The notes beneath the pieces were generated by a model that saw nothing but the letters and a program-made list of their open reading frames with translations, made no database searches and had not been told where the DNA came from. A stretch of 64,000 nt of DNA from Pauljensenia sp902373545 (GTDB taxonomy: Bacteria; Actinomycetota; Actinomycetes; Actinomycetales; Actinomycetaceae), in the NCBI RefSeq assembly GCF_041432775.1, contig NZ_JAPWAG010000004.1:77945-141944 (forward strand). Direction: 5' to 3'. The number at the start of each line of letters is the position of its first letter. The stretch's first letter is position 1. The position numbers and the translations under genes were made by a program. This document shows positions 43,226 to 51,266 of this stretch, in pieces.

Positions 43226-43237
43226 TGTCTCTCTTTC

Positions 43238-44269
43238 TCAAAATACCAGGACGGTTCGAAGGCGCGTACCGTCGATGCGCAGCAGGCCGAGCACGTCTCC
43301 TGAGGGTGCGGTGGCCGCGATCGGCGAGGCGTCATCGTCGCCGGCGGTGCCGTGGCCGACCTCCGCCGCCCACTGGGCGAGCTGGGCGCGCGAGCGGCGC
43401 GGTGCCTGTCCATGGGCGAAGGCGCCGGCCTCGGCCTGGGTCAGGGGCAGGGCCGGGAACATGCTGAGGGCAGCCACGCCCAGGGGAAGCAGCGGCAGGG
43501 TCGGCTCCGCCTCGGGATCCGAGTGCGCCTCGACCGCCTCGGCCAGCTCCTCCAGGGTGAGGGCACCCTCCAGGGGGAAGTCGCCCACACGCGTGCGGCG
43601 CAGCGCGGTCAGGTGGGCGCCGACCCCGAGGGCTGCTCCAGCGTCGCGCGCCAGCGCGCGCACGTAGGTCCCCGAGGAACACTCAACAGCCACGTCCACG
43701 TCGACGACGCGCACCGGCCCGGGAGTGCACGCTTCCCTCTCCCCCGCCATGGCCTCGTCGAGGTGAACCTCAGCGAGGCGCGGGGGCGCCAGGACCTCCA
43801 GGCGCGAGATGCGCACGGGCCTGGCCGCCAGCTCGACGTCTTCGCCTGCCCTGGCCAGGGCGTAGGCGCGCTTGCCGTTTACCTTGATCGCGGACACCGT
43901 CGTGGGGACCTGCATGATGTCCCCGCGCAAGGGAGCGAGGACCGACTCGAGGTCGGCCTCGCTCAGCGACACGCAGCCGGGCGCCGCCGTAGCGATGCCC
44001 TCGGCGTCGTCGGTGTTGGTGGCGATGCCGAAGCGGATCGTCGCCAGATATTCCTTGGAATGACCGCTCACCCATGTGAGCAGCTTCGTCGCCTTGCCGA
44101 TGCCGATCACGAGCACGCCGGTCGCCATGGGGTCGAGCGTGCCGCCGTGGCCCACCTTGCGGGTGTGGCCCAGGCGTCGCACGCGCGAGACCACGTCGTG
44201 GCTGGTGAGCCCCTGCGGCTTGTCGATGACGAGGAGGCCGGGGCGCGGATTATCGGGGCGACGAGCCAT
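43238..44269 (-). CDS. truB: tRNA pseudouridine-55 synthase
   Basis: Makes the universal pseudouridine in the T loop. The catalytic Asp is in GHGGTLDPMATGVLVIGIG near residue 42, preceded by DKPQGLTSHDVV. ECSSGTYVRALARD is the second signature. Length 343 aa; an acidic insertion of about 20 residues (containing EVHLDEAMAGERE) lies before VDVDVAVECSSG, not usual in the family. Starts just after the rbfA stop codon. Confidence 0.96.
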   Translation of the reverse strand: MARRPDNPRPGLLVIDKPQGLTSHDVVSRVRRLGHTRKVGHGGTLDPMATGVLVIGIGKATKLLTWVSGHSKEYLATIRFGIATNTDDAEGIATAAPGCVSLSEADLESVLAPLRGDIMQVPTTVSAIKVNGKRAYALARAGEDVELAARPVRISRLEVLAPPRLAEVHLDEAMAGEREACTPGPVRVVDVDVAVECSSGTYVRALARDAGAALGVGAHLTALRRTRVGDFPLEGALTLEELAEAVEAHSDPEAEPTLPLLPLGVAALSMFPALPLTQAEAGAFAHGQAPRRSRAQLAQWAAEVGHGTAGDDDASPIAATAPSGDVLGLLRIDGTRLRTVLVF

Positions 44270-44275
44270 GGGCTC

Positions 44276-44728
44276 TCAGACCCATTCCTTCTCGTCGGCC
44301 TCGTCCTCTTCGTCGTCGTGACGGTAGGGGTCCTCCTCGCCCGCGTAGGTGGCGCCCACGGAGGCGGCGGCGATCGCCTCGTCCTTCGCCTTGGCCTTGG
44401 CCAAGGCGTCCTCCAGGGCGGCGGCGCTCTCGGGCAGCGCGTCGGGGATGAACTCCAGGGTCGGGGTCAGGCGCAGGCCCAGGGCCTTGCCGACGCGCGA
44501 GCGGAACAGGCCCTGCGCGGAGGCGAACGCGCGGGCAGCCTTCTCGCGCTGCTCGTCGTCGCCGAGCACCGTGTAGAAAATGGACGCGTGCTGCAAATCG
44601 CCCGTCACGCGCACGTCGGTGATGGTCACCAGCTCCAGGCGGGGATCCTTCACGTGGCGTCCGATCATGGACGCGACCGTCTGCAGGATGCGTTCCTGCA
44701 CCTTTCGAACGCGAGCCTCGTCAGCCAT
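44276..44728 (-). CDS. rbfA: Ribosome-binding factor A
   Basis: Assembly factor of the 30S subunit. The KH-like fold shows RVRKVQERILQTVASMI, DPRLELVTITDVRVTGDLQHASIFYTV and LRLTPTLEFIPD in order. Length 150 aa, with an acidic C-terminal tail. ATG at 44728 has AGGAGGAGC at good spacing; a GTG one codon earlier is possible. Lies between infB and truB. Confidence 0.95.
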   Translation of the reverse strand: MADEARVRKVQERILQTVASMIGRHVKDPRLELVTITDVRVTGDLQHASIFYTVLGDDEQREKAARAFASAQGLFRSRVGKALGLRLTPTLEFIPDALPESAAALEDALAKAKAKDEAIAAASVGATYAGEEDPYRHDDEEDEADEKEWV

Positions 44729-44785
44729 CACGCTCCTCCTCTCGGGCGAAGCCGCCCACGTAGAAACAGTTCAATCGTAGAAGAT

Positions 44786-44811
44786 CGGGGTCCGAGCGCA
44801 CTCGGACCCCG
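44786..44811. terminator. Terminator between infB and rbfA
   Basis: CGGGGTCCGAG-CGCA-CTCGGACCCCG, a perfect 11-bp stem, in the 101 bp between infB and rbfA. Confidence 0.8.
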
Positions 44812-44829
44812 ATACTTCATGCCACGGAA

Positions 44830-47691
44830 TCAGTCACGAGGCTTCTCGCGCATCTCCCAGGTCTCGATGACATCACCCTCGGTGATGTCCTTGTAGCCCA
44901 GGGTGATACCGCACTCGTAGCCCTCGCGGACCTCGGTGACGTCGTCCTTCTCGCGACGCAGGGACGCGATCTCGAGGTTCTCGGCCACCACGACACCGTC
45001 GCGCACCAGGCGAGCCTTGGTGCCGCGCTTGATCGTGCCGGAGCGCACGATCGAACCGGCGATGTTGCCGAACCTGCCGGAGCGGAAGACCTGGCGGATC
45101 TCCGCGGTACCCAGCTGGACCTCCTCGTAGATCGGCTTGAGCATGCCCTTGAGGGCGGCCTCAATGTCGTCGATCGCGGAGTAGATGACGTTGTAGTACT
45201 TGATCTCGACGCCCTCGGCATCCGCCATCTCGGCCACGCGCTCGGCGGGACGGACGTTGAAGCCGATGATGACCGCGTTGTCGACGGTCGCCAGGTTGAC
45301 GTCGTTCTGCGTGATCGCACCGACACCGCGGTGGATGATACGCAGCGCGACCTCGTCGCCCACGTCGATGCGCAGCAGCGAGTCTTCCAGGGCTTCGACG
45401 GCACCGGACACGTCGCCCTTGATGACCAGGTTGAGGGTGTCGACCTCGCCCTCGGCCAGGACCTTGTCGAAGTCCTCCAGGGAGACACGCTTGCGGCGCT
45501 TGGCCAACAGGGCCTGGCGCTCGGCTGCCTCACGCTTGTCGGCGATCTGGCGGGCCGTGCGGTCGTCGTTGGCGACCAGGAACGAGTCGCCGGCGCGCGG
45601 AACCGACGTGAGTCCGAGGACCGCGACCGGGGTCGACGGGCCAGCCTCGGAGACGTCGTTGCCGGCGTCGTCGAACATGGCGCGCACGCGACCGTAGGAC
45701 GAGCCGACCACGAGGGAGTCGCCCACGCGCAGCGTGCCACGCTGAACCAGCATGGTCGCGACGGCGCCGCGCCCCTTGTCCAGGTTGGCTTCGATGGCCA
45801 CGCCACGGGCGTCCGTGTTCGGGTTCGCCTCGAGGGTCAGCGCCGCGTCGGCGGTCAGCAGGACGGCCTCGAGTAGCTCGCGGATGCCCGTGCGCTGCTT
45901 GGCGGAGATGTTCACGAACATGACGTCGCCGCCGTACTCTTCGGCAACCAGGCCGTATTCGGTGAGCTGGGCGCGGATCTTGTCCGGGTTCGCCGTGTCC
46001 TTATCGACCTTGTTGACCGCGACGACGATCGGCACGTCGGCCGCCTGCGCGTGGTTGATGGCCTCAACCGTCTGGGGCATGACGCCGTCATCGGCCGCGA
46101 CCACGAGGATCGCGATGTCGGTGACCTGGGCGCCACGGGCACGCATGGCCGTGAAGGCCTCGTGACCGGGGGTGTCGATGAAGGTGATGGGTCGGCGGGT
46201 GCCGTCCTCGGCCGTGACCTTGACCTGGTAGGCGCCGATGTGCTGGGTGATGCCACCGTGCTCGGTGTCGACGACGTCCGTGTGACGGATGGCGTCGAGC
46301 AGCTTCGTCTTACCGTGGTCGACGTGACCCATGACGGTGACGACCGGGGGTCGGGGCACCATATTCTCGGCGTCGTCGAGTTCTTCGGCCTCGAGGTCGA
46401 TATCGAAGGATTCGAGCAGCTCGCGGTCCTCGTCCTCGGGGGACACGACCTTGACGTCGTAGCCGAGTTCGGCGCCCAGGGCCTCGAAGGTGTCCTGGTC
46501 GAGGGACTGTGTGGCAGTTGCCATCTCGCCCAGGGCGAAGAGAACGGTCACCAGCGCTGCGGGATTGACGTCGATCTTCTCGGCGAGGTCAGCCAGCGAT
46601 GCGCCCTGGCGGATGCGGATCTGCGCGCCGTTGCCGCGCGGGATCGCGACGCCGCCGATGACGGGCGCGTTCTGCTGCTCGTACTCTTGACGCTTCGCGC
46701 GCTTGGACTTGCGTCCGCGCTGCGAGCGGCCGCCGCCGCGACCGAATGCGCCCGGCGTGGAGCCGCGTCCGCCGCGGCCACCGCCGCGAGGACCGAAGCC
46801 GCCGCCGTTATTCTGAGCTGCTCCTGCGCCTGCACCAGCGCCGGCACCGGGACGTGCGCCGCCGCGACCGCGACCGCCGCCGCGGCCACCGCTGCGCTCG
46901 GAGGTGTTGTTACCGGCAGCGGCGTTGCGCGCGAAGTTCGCCTGGCCGGGCATCATGCCCGGGTTGGGGCGGTTGCCGCCGGGGCGGGGTGCACCGGGGC
47001 GCGGACCTGCGCCACCGGAACCACCGGGGCGAGGCGCGCCAGGGCGCGGGCCGCCGGAGCCACCCGGACGGGGCGCGCCGGGGCGCGGGCCGCCGGAGCC
47101 GCCCGGACGGGGCATGCCCTGGGAGGAGGCGTAGGGGTTGTTGCCGGGGCGCGGGCCGCCGGGACGCGGCGCGCCGGGACGGGCCGGGCGGGGGGCGTCG
47201 CCGCGACGAGGCGCGGGCTTGGGGGCGGCGCCTTCCGCGGGCTTGCGACCGCCGGGCTTGGGCGCTGCGCCTTCTGCGGGCTTCCTGCCACGAGGCTTGG
47301 GCGCGGTCTCGCTCTTACGCGCGGCGGGCTTGGGCGCGCCGGGCTTGGGGGCTGCGGCCTTGGGGGCTGCGGCCTTGGGGGCCGGAGCCTTCGGGGTGGG
47401 CGCCTGGGGGGCGGGGGCCGGGGCCTGCTCAGCCGGTGCCTTGGGGGCAGCGGGCTTCTTCGGGGCGGGCTTGGCCGCGCCGGGCTTAGGCGCCTTGGGG
47501 GCGGGCTTGGCGTCCGCCTTTTTGGTCTTGGGTGCCGCCGCGAACTTCTCGCGCATCTGCCGCACGACGGGCGGCTCGAGCGAGGACGAGGACGACTTGA
47601 CGAATTCACCTGCTTCCTTCAGGTGACCCATCAGTTCTTTGCTGGTGATTCCGAGCTCTTTGGCGAGCTCGTGGACACGCAACTTTGCCAC
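44830..47691 (-). CDS. infB: Translation initiation factor IF-2
   Basis: GTPase that delivers initiator tRNA. After the N-terminal IF2N motif (VHELAKELGITSKELMGHL) comes a long low-complexity region of Lys/Ala/Pro and then Arg/Pro/Gly repeats (units like GAPRPGGSGGPRP, about residues 165-260), typical of actinobacteria. The GTPase has G1 VMGHVDHGKTKLLD near 453, FIDTPGHEAF and NKVDKD. Domains III and IV follow. Length 953 aa. GTG start with ATGGAGAAAT upstream. Confidence 0.98.
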   Translation of the reverse strand: MAKLRVHELAKELGITSKELMGHLKEAGEFVKSSSSSLEPPVVRQMREKFAAAPKTKKADAKPAPKAPKPGAAKPAPKKPAAPKAPAEQAPAPAPQAPTPKAPAPKAAAPKAAAPKPGAPKPAARKSETAPKPRGRKPAEGAAPKPGGRKPAEGAAPKPAPRRGDAPRPARPGAPRPGGPRPGNNPYASSQGMPRPGGSGGPRPGAPRPGGSGGPRPGAPRPGGSGGAGPRPGAPRPGGNRPNPGMMPGQANFARNAAAGNNTSERSGGRGGGRGRGGARPGAGAGAGAGAAQNNGGGFGPRGGGRGGRGSTPGAFGRGGGRSQRGRKSKRAKRQEYEQQNAPVIGGVAIPRGNGAQIRIRQGASLADLAEKIDVNPAALVTVLFALGEMATATQSLDQDTFEALGAELGYDVKVVSPEDEDRELLESFDIDLEAEELDDAENMVPRPPVVTVMGHVDHGKTKLLDAIRHTDVVDTEHGGITQHIGAYQVKVTAEDGTRRPITFIDTPGHEAFTAMRARGAQVTDIAILVVAADDGVMPQTVEAINHAQAADVPIVVAVNKVDKDTANPDKIRAQLTEYGLVAEEYGGDVMFVNISAKQRTGIRELLEAVLLTADAALTLEANPNTDARGVAIEANLDKGRGAVATMLVQRGTLRVGDSLVVGSSYGRVRAMFDDAGNDVSEAGPSTPVAVLGLTSVPRAGDSFLVANDDRTARQIADKREAAERQALLAKRRKRVSLEDFDKVLAEGEVDTLNLVIKGDVSGAVEALEDSLLRIDVGDEVALRIIHRGVGAITQNDVNLATVDNAVIIGFNVRPAERVAEMADAEGVEIKYYNVIYSAIDDIEAALKGMLKPIYEEVQLGTAEIRQVFRSGRFGNIAGSIVRSGTIKRGTKARLVRDGVVVAENLEIASLRREKDDVTEVREGYECGITLGYKDITEGDVIETWEMREKPRD

Positions 47692-47827
47692 ATTTCTCCA
47701 TTCCGGAAGCGTCTCCGGTGTGGAGACGCCTTACTGATATTGCTGGCAGCTCATCGCTGGGTACTCATCGGGTGCCCATCAGCTTCCAACCCGCTTCCAT
47801 TATCTCGGCGTTGATGGCGCGCGGCCA

Positions 47828-48115
47828 TCATTGGGTGGTGATCATCTCCTCCACGTCTTCCCAGACGGCGTCCGTCACGGCGCCTGTTCGGAAGGCACGC
47901 GCGAGGGCTCGTCGGGTTCGGGCGCGTTGCACGCACCCCTGGTCGGGGTGGATCCACGCGCCTCGGCCTGGAAGAGTCGCCGTCCGGTCGAGGTGAATCT
48001 GTCCGTCCGGCGAGCGCACGATTCGCACGAGGGCGTCTCGGTGCGCGCGAGTCCCGCATCCGATGCAGGTGCGCCGGGGCCCTGTGGTGGGCTCGGGCGG
48101 CACGGGATACGACAC
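47828..48115 (-). CDS. YlxR family RNA-binding protein
   Basis: A 95-residue DUF448 protein, usually between nusA and infB and shown in relatives to bind RNA or nucleoid-linked targets. Family motifs: RRTCIGCGTRAHRDALVRIV, LPGRGAWIHPDQGCVQRA and RRALARAF. The start is GTG at 48115; its only Shine-Dalgarno-like sequence, AGGGGATT, lies inside a perfect 13-bp hairpin, discussed in the findings. Confidence 0.92.
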   Translation of the reverse strand: MSYPVPPEPTTGPRRTCIGCGTRAHRDALVRIVRSPDGQIHLDRTATLPGRGAWIHPDQGCVQRARTRRALARAFRTGAVTDAVWEDVEEMITTQ

Positions 48116-48146
48116 AATCCCCTAGCTTAGTCGAGCTAGGGGATTG
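48115..48146. terminator. 13-bp perfect hairpin between nusA and ylxR
   Basis: CAATCCCCTAGCT (48115-48127) and AGCTAGGGGATTG (48134-48146) enclose TAGTCG. On the minus strand the hairpin starts 13 bp after the nusA stop codon and ends on the first base of the ylxR start codon. It may be a nusA attenuator, a translational control hairpin, or both. Confidence 0.85.
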
Positions 48147-48159
48147 TTCGTCTCAGTTT

Positions 48160-49188
48160 CTATGAGCGACTTGTCACGTCGTCGGGGGTGGAGACGCGCG
48201 AGGCGGTCGCGTCGTCGCCGGTTTCCGTGTCGGCGTGGATGTCGATGTGATAGTTCGTCAGGCGCGCGGCGAGGCGGGCGTTTTGTCCTTCCTTGCCGAT
48301 GGCGAGGGAGAGCTGGAAGTCGGGCACGATCGCGGTGGCCGTGCGGTTGTCGACGGAGTGGACGACCACGCGGGTGACGCGCGCCGGGGACAGCGAGTTG
48401 GCGACGAAGCGCGCCGGATCGTCGGAGTAGTCGACGATGTCGATCTTCTCTCCGCCCAGTTCGGCCATGACGGAACGCACACGCGCGCCCATGGGGCCGA
48501 TGCAGGCGCCCTTGGCGTTGATGCCGTCGCGGGTGGCGGCCACGGCGATCTTCGTGCGGTGGCCGGCTTCGCGGGCGATGGCCTTGATCTTGACGAGGCC
48601 CTGCTGGATTTCGGGGACCTCGCGCTGGAAGAGTCCGGCGACCAGGTTGGGGTGGGTGCGCGACAAGGTGATGCGAGGACCGCGCTCGGTGCGCTCGACG
48701 CCCACGATGTAGGCGCGGATGCGGTCGCCGTGGCGGTAGGACTCGCCGGGGACCTTTTCGCCGTCGGGCAGGACGGCCTCGAAGTCGTCGGAAACCTGGA
48801 CCATTGTGGGACGGCCGGGGCGAGGTGCCTGGACGGTGCCGGTGATGATCTGGCCTTCGCGGCCGGCGAAGTCGCCGAAGACACGCTGGTCGTCGGCGTC
48901 GCGCAGGCGCTGCATGATGACGGAGCGCGCCGTGGACTGGGCGATGCGGCCGAAGTTCTTGGGCGTGTCATCGAATTCACCGATGGGGTTGCCGTCTTCG
49001 TCCTCATCCATCGCCATGACGGTGACGCGACCGGTCTTCTTGTCGATTTCGATGCGGGCCTGGGAGATCGCTCCGGGCAGGTTGTGGTATGCCTTGAGCA
49101 GGGCCTCTTCGATGGCGTCGACGAGGGTTTCGAGGCTGACGCCCTTCTCGTTTTCCACCATCCGCAGAGCGGTCATATCGATTTCCAT
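48160..49188 (-). CDS. nusA: Transcription termination/antitermination factor NusA
   Basis: RNA polymerase elongation factor. The N-terminal domain (MEIDMTALRMVENEKGVSLE), S1 domain (REGQIITGTVQAPRPGRPTMVQV) and two KH domains (KIAVAATRDGINAKGACIGP, then LSLAIGKEGQNARLAARLT) are in order. Length 342 aa is the actinobacterial size. It is preceded by a 19-codon leader frame that copies the end of RimP and stops 6 nt before its ATG. Confidence 0.97.
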   Translation of the reverse strand: MEIDMTALRMVENEKGVSLETLVDAIEEALLKAYHNLPGAISQARIEIDKKTGRVTVMAMDEDEDGNPIGEFDDTPKNFGRIAQSTARSVIMQRLRDADDQRVFGDFAGREGQIITGTVQAPRPGRPTMVQVSDDFEAVLPDGEKVPGESYRHGDRIRAYIVGVERTERGPRITLSRTHPNLVAGLFQREVPEIQQGLVKIKAIAREAGHRTKIAVAATRDGINAKGACIGPMGARVRSVMAELGGEKIDIVDYSDDPARFVANSLSPARVTRVVVHSVDNRTATAIVPDFQLSLAIGKEGQNARLAARLTNYHIDIHADTETGDDATASRVSTPDDVTSRS

Positions 49189-49194
49189 GGTCTC

Positions 49195-49254
49195 CTACTT
49201 CCCCGTTTCACAGTCGACGCGGGTGCGCGCCTTCCTCATGTCCTGATAGTCCAT
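49195..49254 (-). CDS. 19-residue leader frame copying the RimP C-terminus
   Basis: ATG-GAC-TAT-CAG... encodes MDYQDMRKARTRVDCETGK and stops with TAG 6 nt before nusA. Compare the true RimP end, YQDMRKARARVDFGAGE. At DNA level 36 of 38 bases (49212-49249 versus 49618-49655) match. It is probably a duplicated gene end that happens to be open; whether it is translated and affects nusA is unknown. Confidence 0.55.
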   Translation of the reverse strand: MDYQDMRKARTRVDCETGK

Positions 49255-49600
49255 GGTAGTCGATTCATCGTCTTTGGTGGTCGTTGTGCTAGTCTCCCCC
49301 GCTGTTGGCGCAGATCCGAGAGTCGTGCGCGCGCCGAGAGGGGACGAGGCCGGGGCGGGGCGGGGCGGCCACGGCTTCGGGCACGCGCCCGGTTCCCCAG
49401 GGTGACAGGTCTGCGTCCCTGCGCTGCTAGAAACCGAATCAGGGGCCTTGCTCGAAGGAGCACCATCCCATCAGACAGTCATCGCTGGGGCCGCCGCGCA
49501 TGGCACCACGCCAGGCACCCGGGTGATCGCATATCAAATGAGTCACACAAATGTGCCCGACTGCATGGCGCAGCCGGGCACATCACGATGAGAAGAGGAC
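49255..49600. other. Gene-free insert between rimP and the nusA leader
   Basis: About 346 bp lacking a credible gene, bounded by the two copies of the rimP 3' end. It holds a terminator for rimP (49553-49581) and a GACGAGGCC motif (49343-49351). In most actinobacteria rimP and nusA are nearly adjacent, so this looks like added sequence. Confidence 0.65.
49553..49581 (-). terminator. Terminator after rimP
   Basis: GTGCCCG (49553-49559) and CGGGCAC (49575-49581) with CTGC/GCAG inside, 20 bp after the rimP stop codon. Confidence 0.75.
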
Positions 49601-50071
49601 CTACTCCCCAGCCCCGAAGTCGACGCGAGCGCGCGCCTTCCTCATGTCCTGATAGGCGACGGCGGTTTCCTCACCGTCAACGTCGATCACCGCGCCGGTC
49701 TCGTCCGCGGAGACGACGCGGCCGGAGACGTAGCCTCCCGCTCGCAGCTTGATGCGCACGAGACGGCCGACCTGACGCAGCCAGTGACCAACCTTGGTGA
49801 GCTCACGCTCAGCTCCGGGAGTAGAGACTTCGAGCAGGTATTCGCCGTCGATGGGGTCGGCGGCGTCAAGAGCCTTCGACACGGCGCGAGACACATCCGC
49901 GAGGGTGTCCGAATCGACGCCGTCACCTCCGATCGGGGCGTCGACGATGACGCGCAGGAGGGGCATCGCGTCGGAGCGCGTGCGGGTCACCGAATCCAGT
50001 TCCAGGCCCGAGGCTGCGACCACGGGTGCCAGCAGTTCCTCAAGCGATGTGTCCGTCGTGGACGATCCCAT
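49601..50071 (-). CDS. rimP: Ribosome maturation factor RimP
   Basis: Assembly factor for the 30S subunit. The N-terminal domain shows LEELLAPVVAASGLELDSV and LRVIVDAPIGGDGVDSDTLADVSRAVSKALD, followed by YLLEVSTPGAERELTKV and a C-terminal Sm-like domain. Length 156 aa. It is normally the first gene of the rimP-nusA-infB operon, but here a terminator and about 410 bp separate it from nusA. Confidence 0.95.
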   Translation of the reverse strand: MGSSTTDTSLEELLAPVVAASGLELDSVTRTRSDAMPLLRVIVDAPIGGDGVDSDTLADVSRAVSKALDAADPIDGEYLLEVSTPGAERELTKVGHWLRQVGRLVRIKLRAGGYVSGRVVSADETGAVIDVDGEETAVAYQDMRKARARVDFGAGE

Positions 50072-50111
50072 AGGCGCCTATCTTTCTTTTCTTGAACGCG
50101 GGTCAGTTACC

Positions 50112-50117
50112 TATCCT
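50112..50117 (+). promoter_or_regulatory. -10 element TATCCT before the lipoprotein gene
   Basis: TATCCT ends 7 nt before an in-frame GTG at 50125. Confidence 0.5.
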
Positions 50118-50124
50118 ACCCGGG

Positions 50125-51153
50125 GTGTGCGATGATGCGGGTGTGCGTTTCGCAAATCTGACTATGACTACACGCCGCTTACCGAGCCTCGTCGCTGCCG
50201 CAGCGGTGGCCCTCGCGCTGTCCGCATGCTCCGGGCAGGTGCAGCCGACCCTGTCGGGCTTTGCTGCCGCGCGCGACCAGGCTGCTCGTACGGAGGCAGC
50301 GGCGTCCGCGCGTGCTACCCAGCTCGCCGAGAATGCCACCGAGTGTGCGGCCTGTTCGACCGCCCTGCGTTCAGTCGCCTCGGCGTCGGACACCCGCCTA
50401 CAAGCCCTCGGCGGACTGTGGGATCCGTGGGGCGGGCCCGCACCCGAGGGGAAGTCTTCACCCCCGGCTGTGTCCGAGGCCCCCACGGAGCTCGCCGCTT
50501 TCGTCTCGTGGCTGGCCCGCACGGCCACCCGCGACCTGGCGATCGCGGCCGATCCGAAGCTGACGAGCAGCGAGGATGCCCGCATCCTCGCGGCCTCGGC
50601 TCTGGGCCGCTACTCGAGCGCCGTCAGCGTGGCCAGCACCTACGGCATCAACCTGAACGCGGGCGCGACGCAAGCCGCCGCCATCAACGATCACGTCAAT
50701 GCCTCCTCCCTGGATGGCGTCCAGACCTGGTCGATCGACGCATTCTCTGATTCGACGATTTCCACGACCTTCGCGCCCTCGGGCACGGACGTGGCGTCCT
50801 CACAGGAGCTGTCCGCGGCCGTAGCCCTGTGGGATTGCACGGCCTCCACGCTCCCCAAGGCACATGCCAGCGCGGACACCCTGAGCGTCGACGACACCTA
50901 CAGCGTCTCGGGCGAACTGTTGACGCGTGCGCAGATTGCGCTGCAGGCGGGCGCAGCCGACACGCGCACGCCTCGCTGCGAGCTGCCCTACCTGGACGCG
51001 GCGACGCTGTCTACGAACCTGCTGGCCGCCGATACGGCTATGCTCGCCTCCGACTCCGAGGCCGTGCGCTCCGCCGGCCTGAGCGCGGCGCTCGTGGACA
51101 TCGAGCAGTGGGCCCCTCACACGACCCTGCCCGCCCTCATCGGCACGAAATAA
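50125..51153 (+). CDS. Putative lipoprotein with DUF4439-like domain
   Basis: Exported protein anchored by lipid. The signal peptide is TTRRLPSLVAAAAVALALSAC with lipobox LSAC, so the mature protein starts at Cys. The rest is Ala/Ser/Thr-rich with Cys pairs (CAACS, later WDCTAS and RCELPY). A ferritin-like DUF4439 protein divergent from rimP is conserved in actinobacteria (Rv2843 locus), and the helix-rich C-terminus fits. Start choice is open: GTG 50125 has a leaderless TATCCT upstream, ATG 50164 gives the shortest signal peptide. Function unknown. Confidence 0.72.
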   Translation: MCDDAGVRFANLTMTTRRLPSLVAAAAVALALSACSGQVQPTLSGFAAARDQAARTEAAASARATQLAENATECAACSTALRSVASASDTRLQALGGLWDPWGGPAPEGKSSPPAVSEAPTELAAFVSWLARTATRDLAIAADPKLTSSEDARILAASALGRYSSAVSVASTYGINLNAGATQAAAINDHVNASSLDGVQTWSIDAFSDSTISTTFAPSGTDVASSQELSAAVALWDCTASTLPKAHASADTLSVDDTYSVSGELLTRAQIALQAGAADTRTPRCELPYLDAATLSTNLLAADTAMLASDSEAVRSAGLSAALVDIEQWAPHTTLPALIGTK

Positions 51154-51208
51154 CGCAGCCTGCGCTCCTGCGCCCGGCTGACGCTCCTGCGCCCGGCTGA
51201 AGAGACAA

Positions 51209-51240
51209 CAGGGCCGCTCCCCCACCGGGGAGCGGCCCTG
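51209..51240. terminator. Bidirectional terminator, lipoprotein gene/leuB
   Basis: CAGGGCCGCTCCCC (51209-51222) and GGGGAGCGGCCCTG (51227-51240) form a perfect 14-bp stem between convergent genes. Just before it, a 19-bp sequence CGCTCCTGCGCCCGGCTGA is duplicated in tandem (about 51161-51200). Confidence 0.92.
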
Positions 51241-51266
51241 ATTCTACGTGTGCGTAGCGTACCCGT

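Noticed and set aside
42025..43240. FMN riboswitch near ribF
   Set aside because: The gap between truB and ribF is 12 bp and nothing upstream matches the conserved RFN stems.
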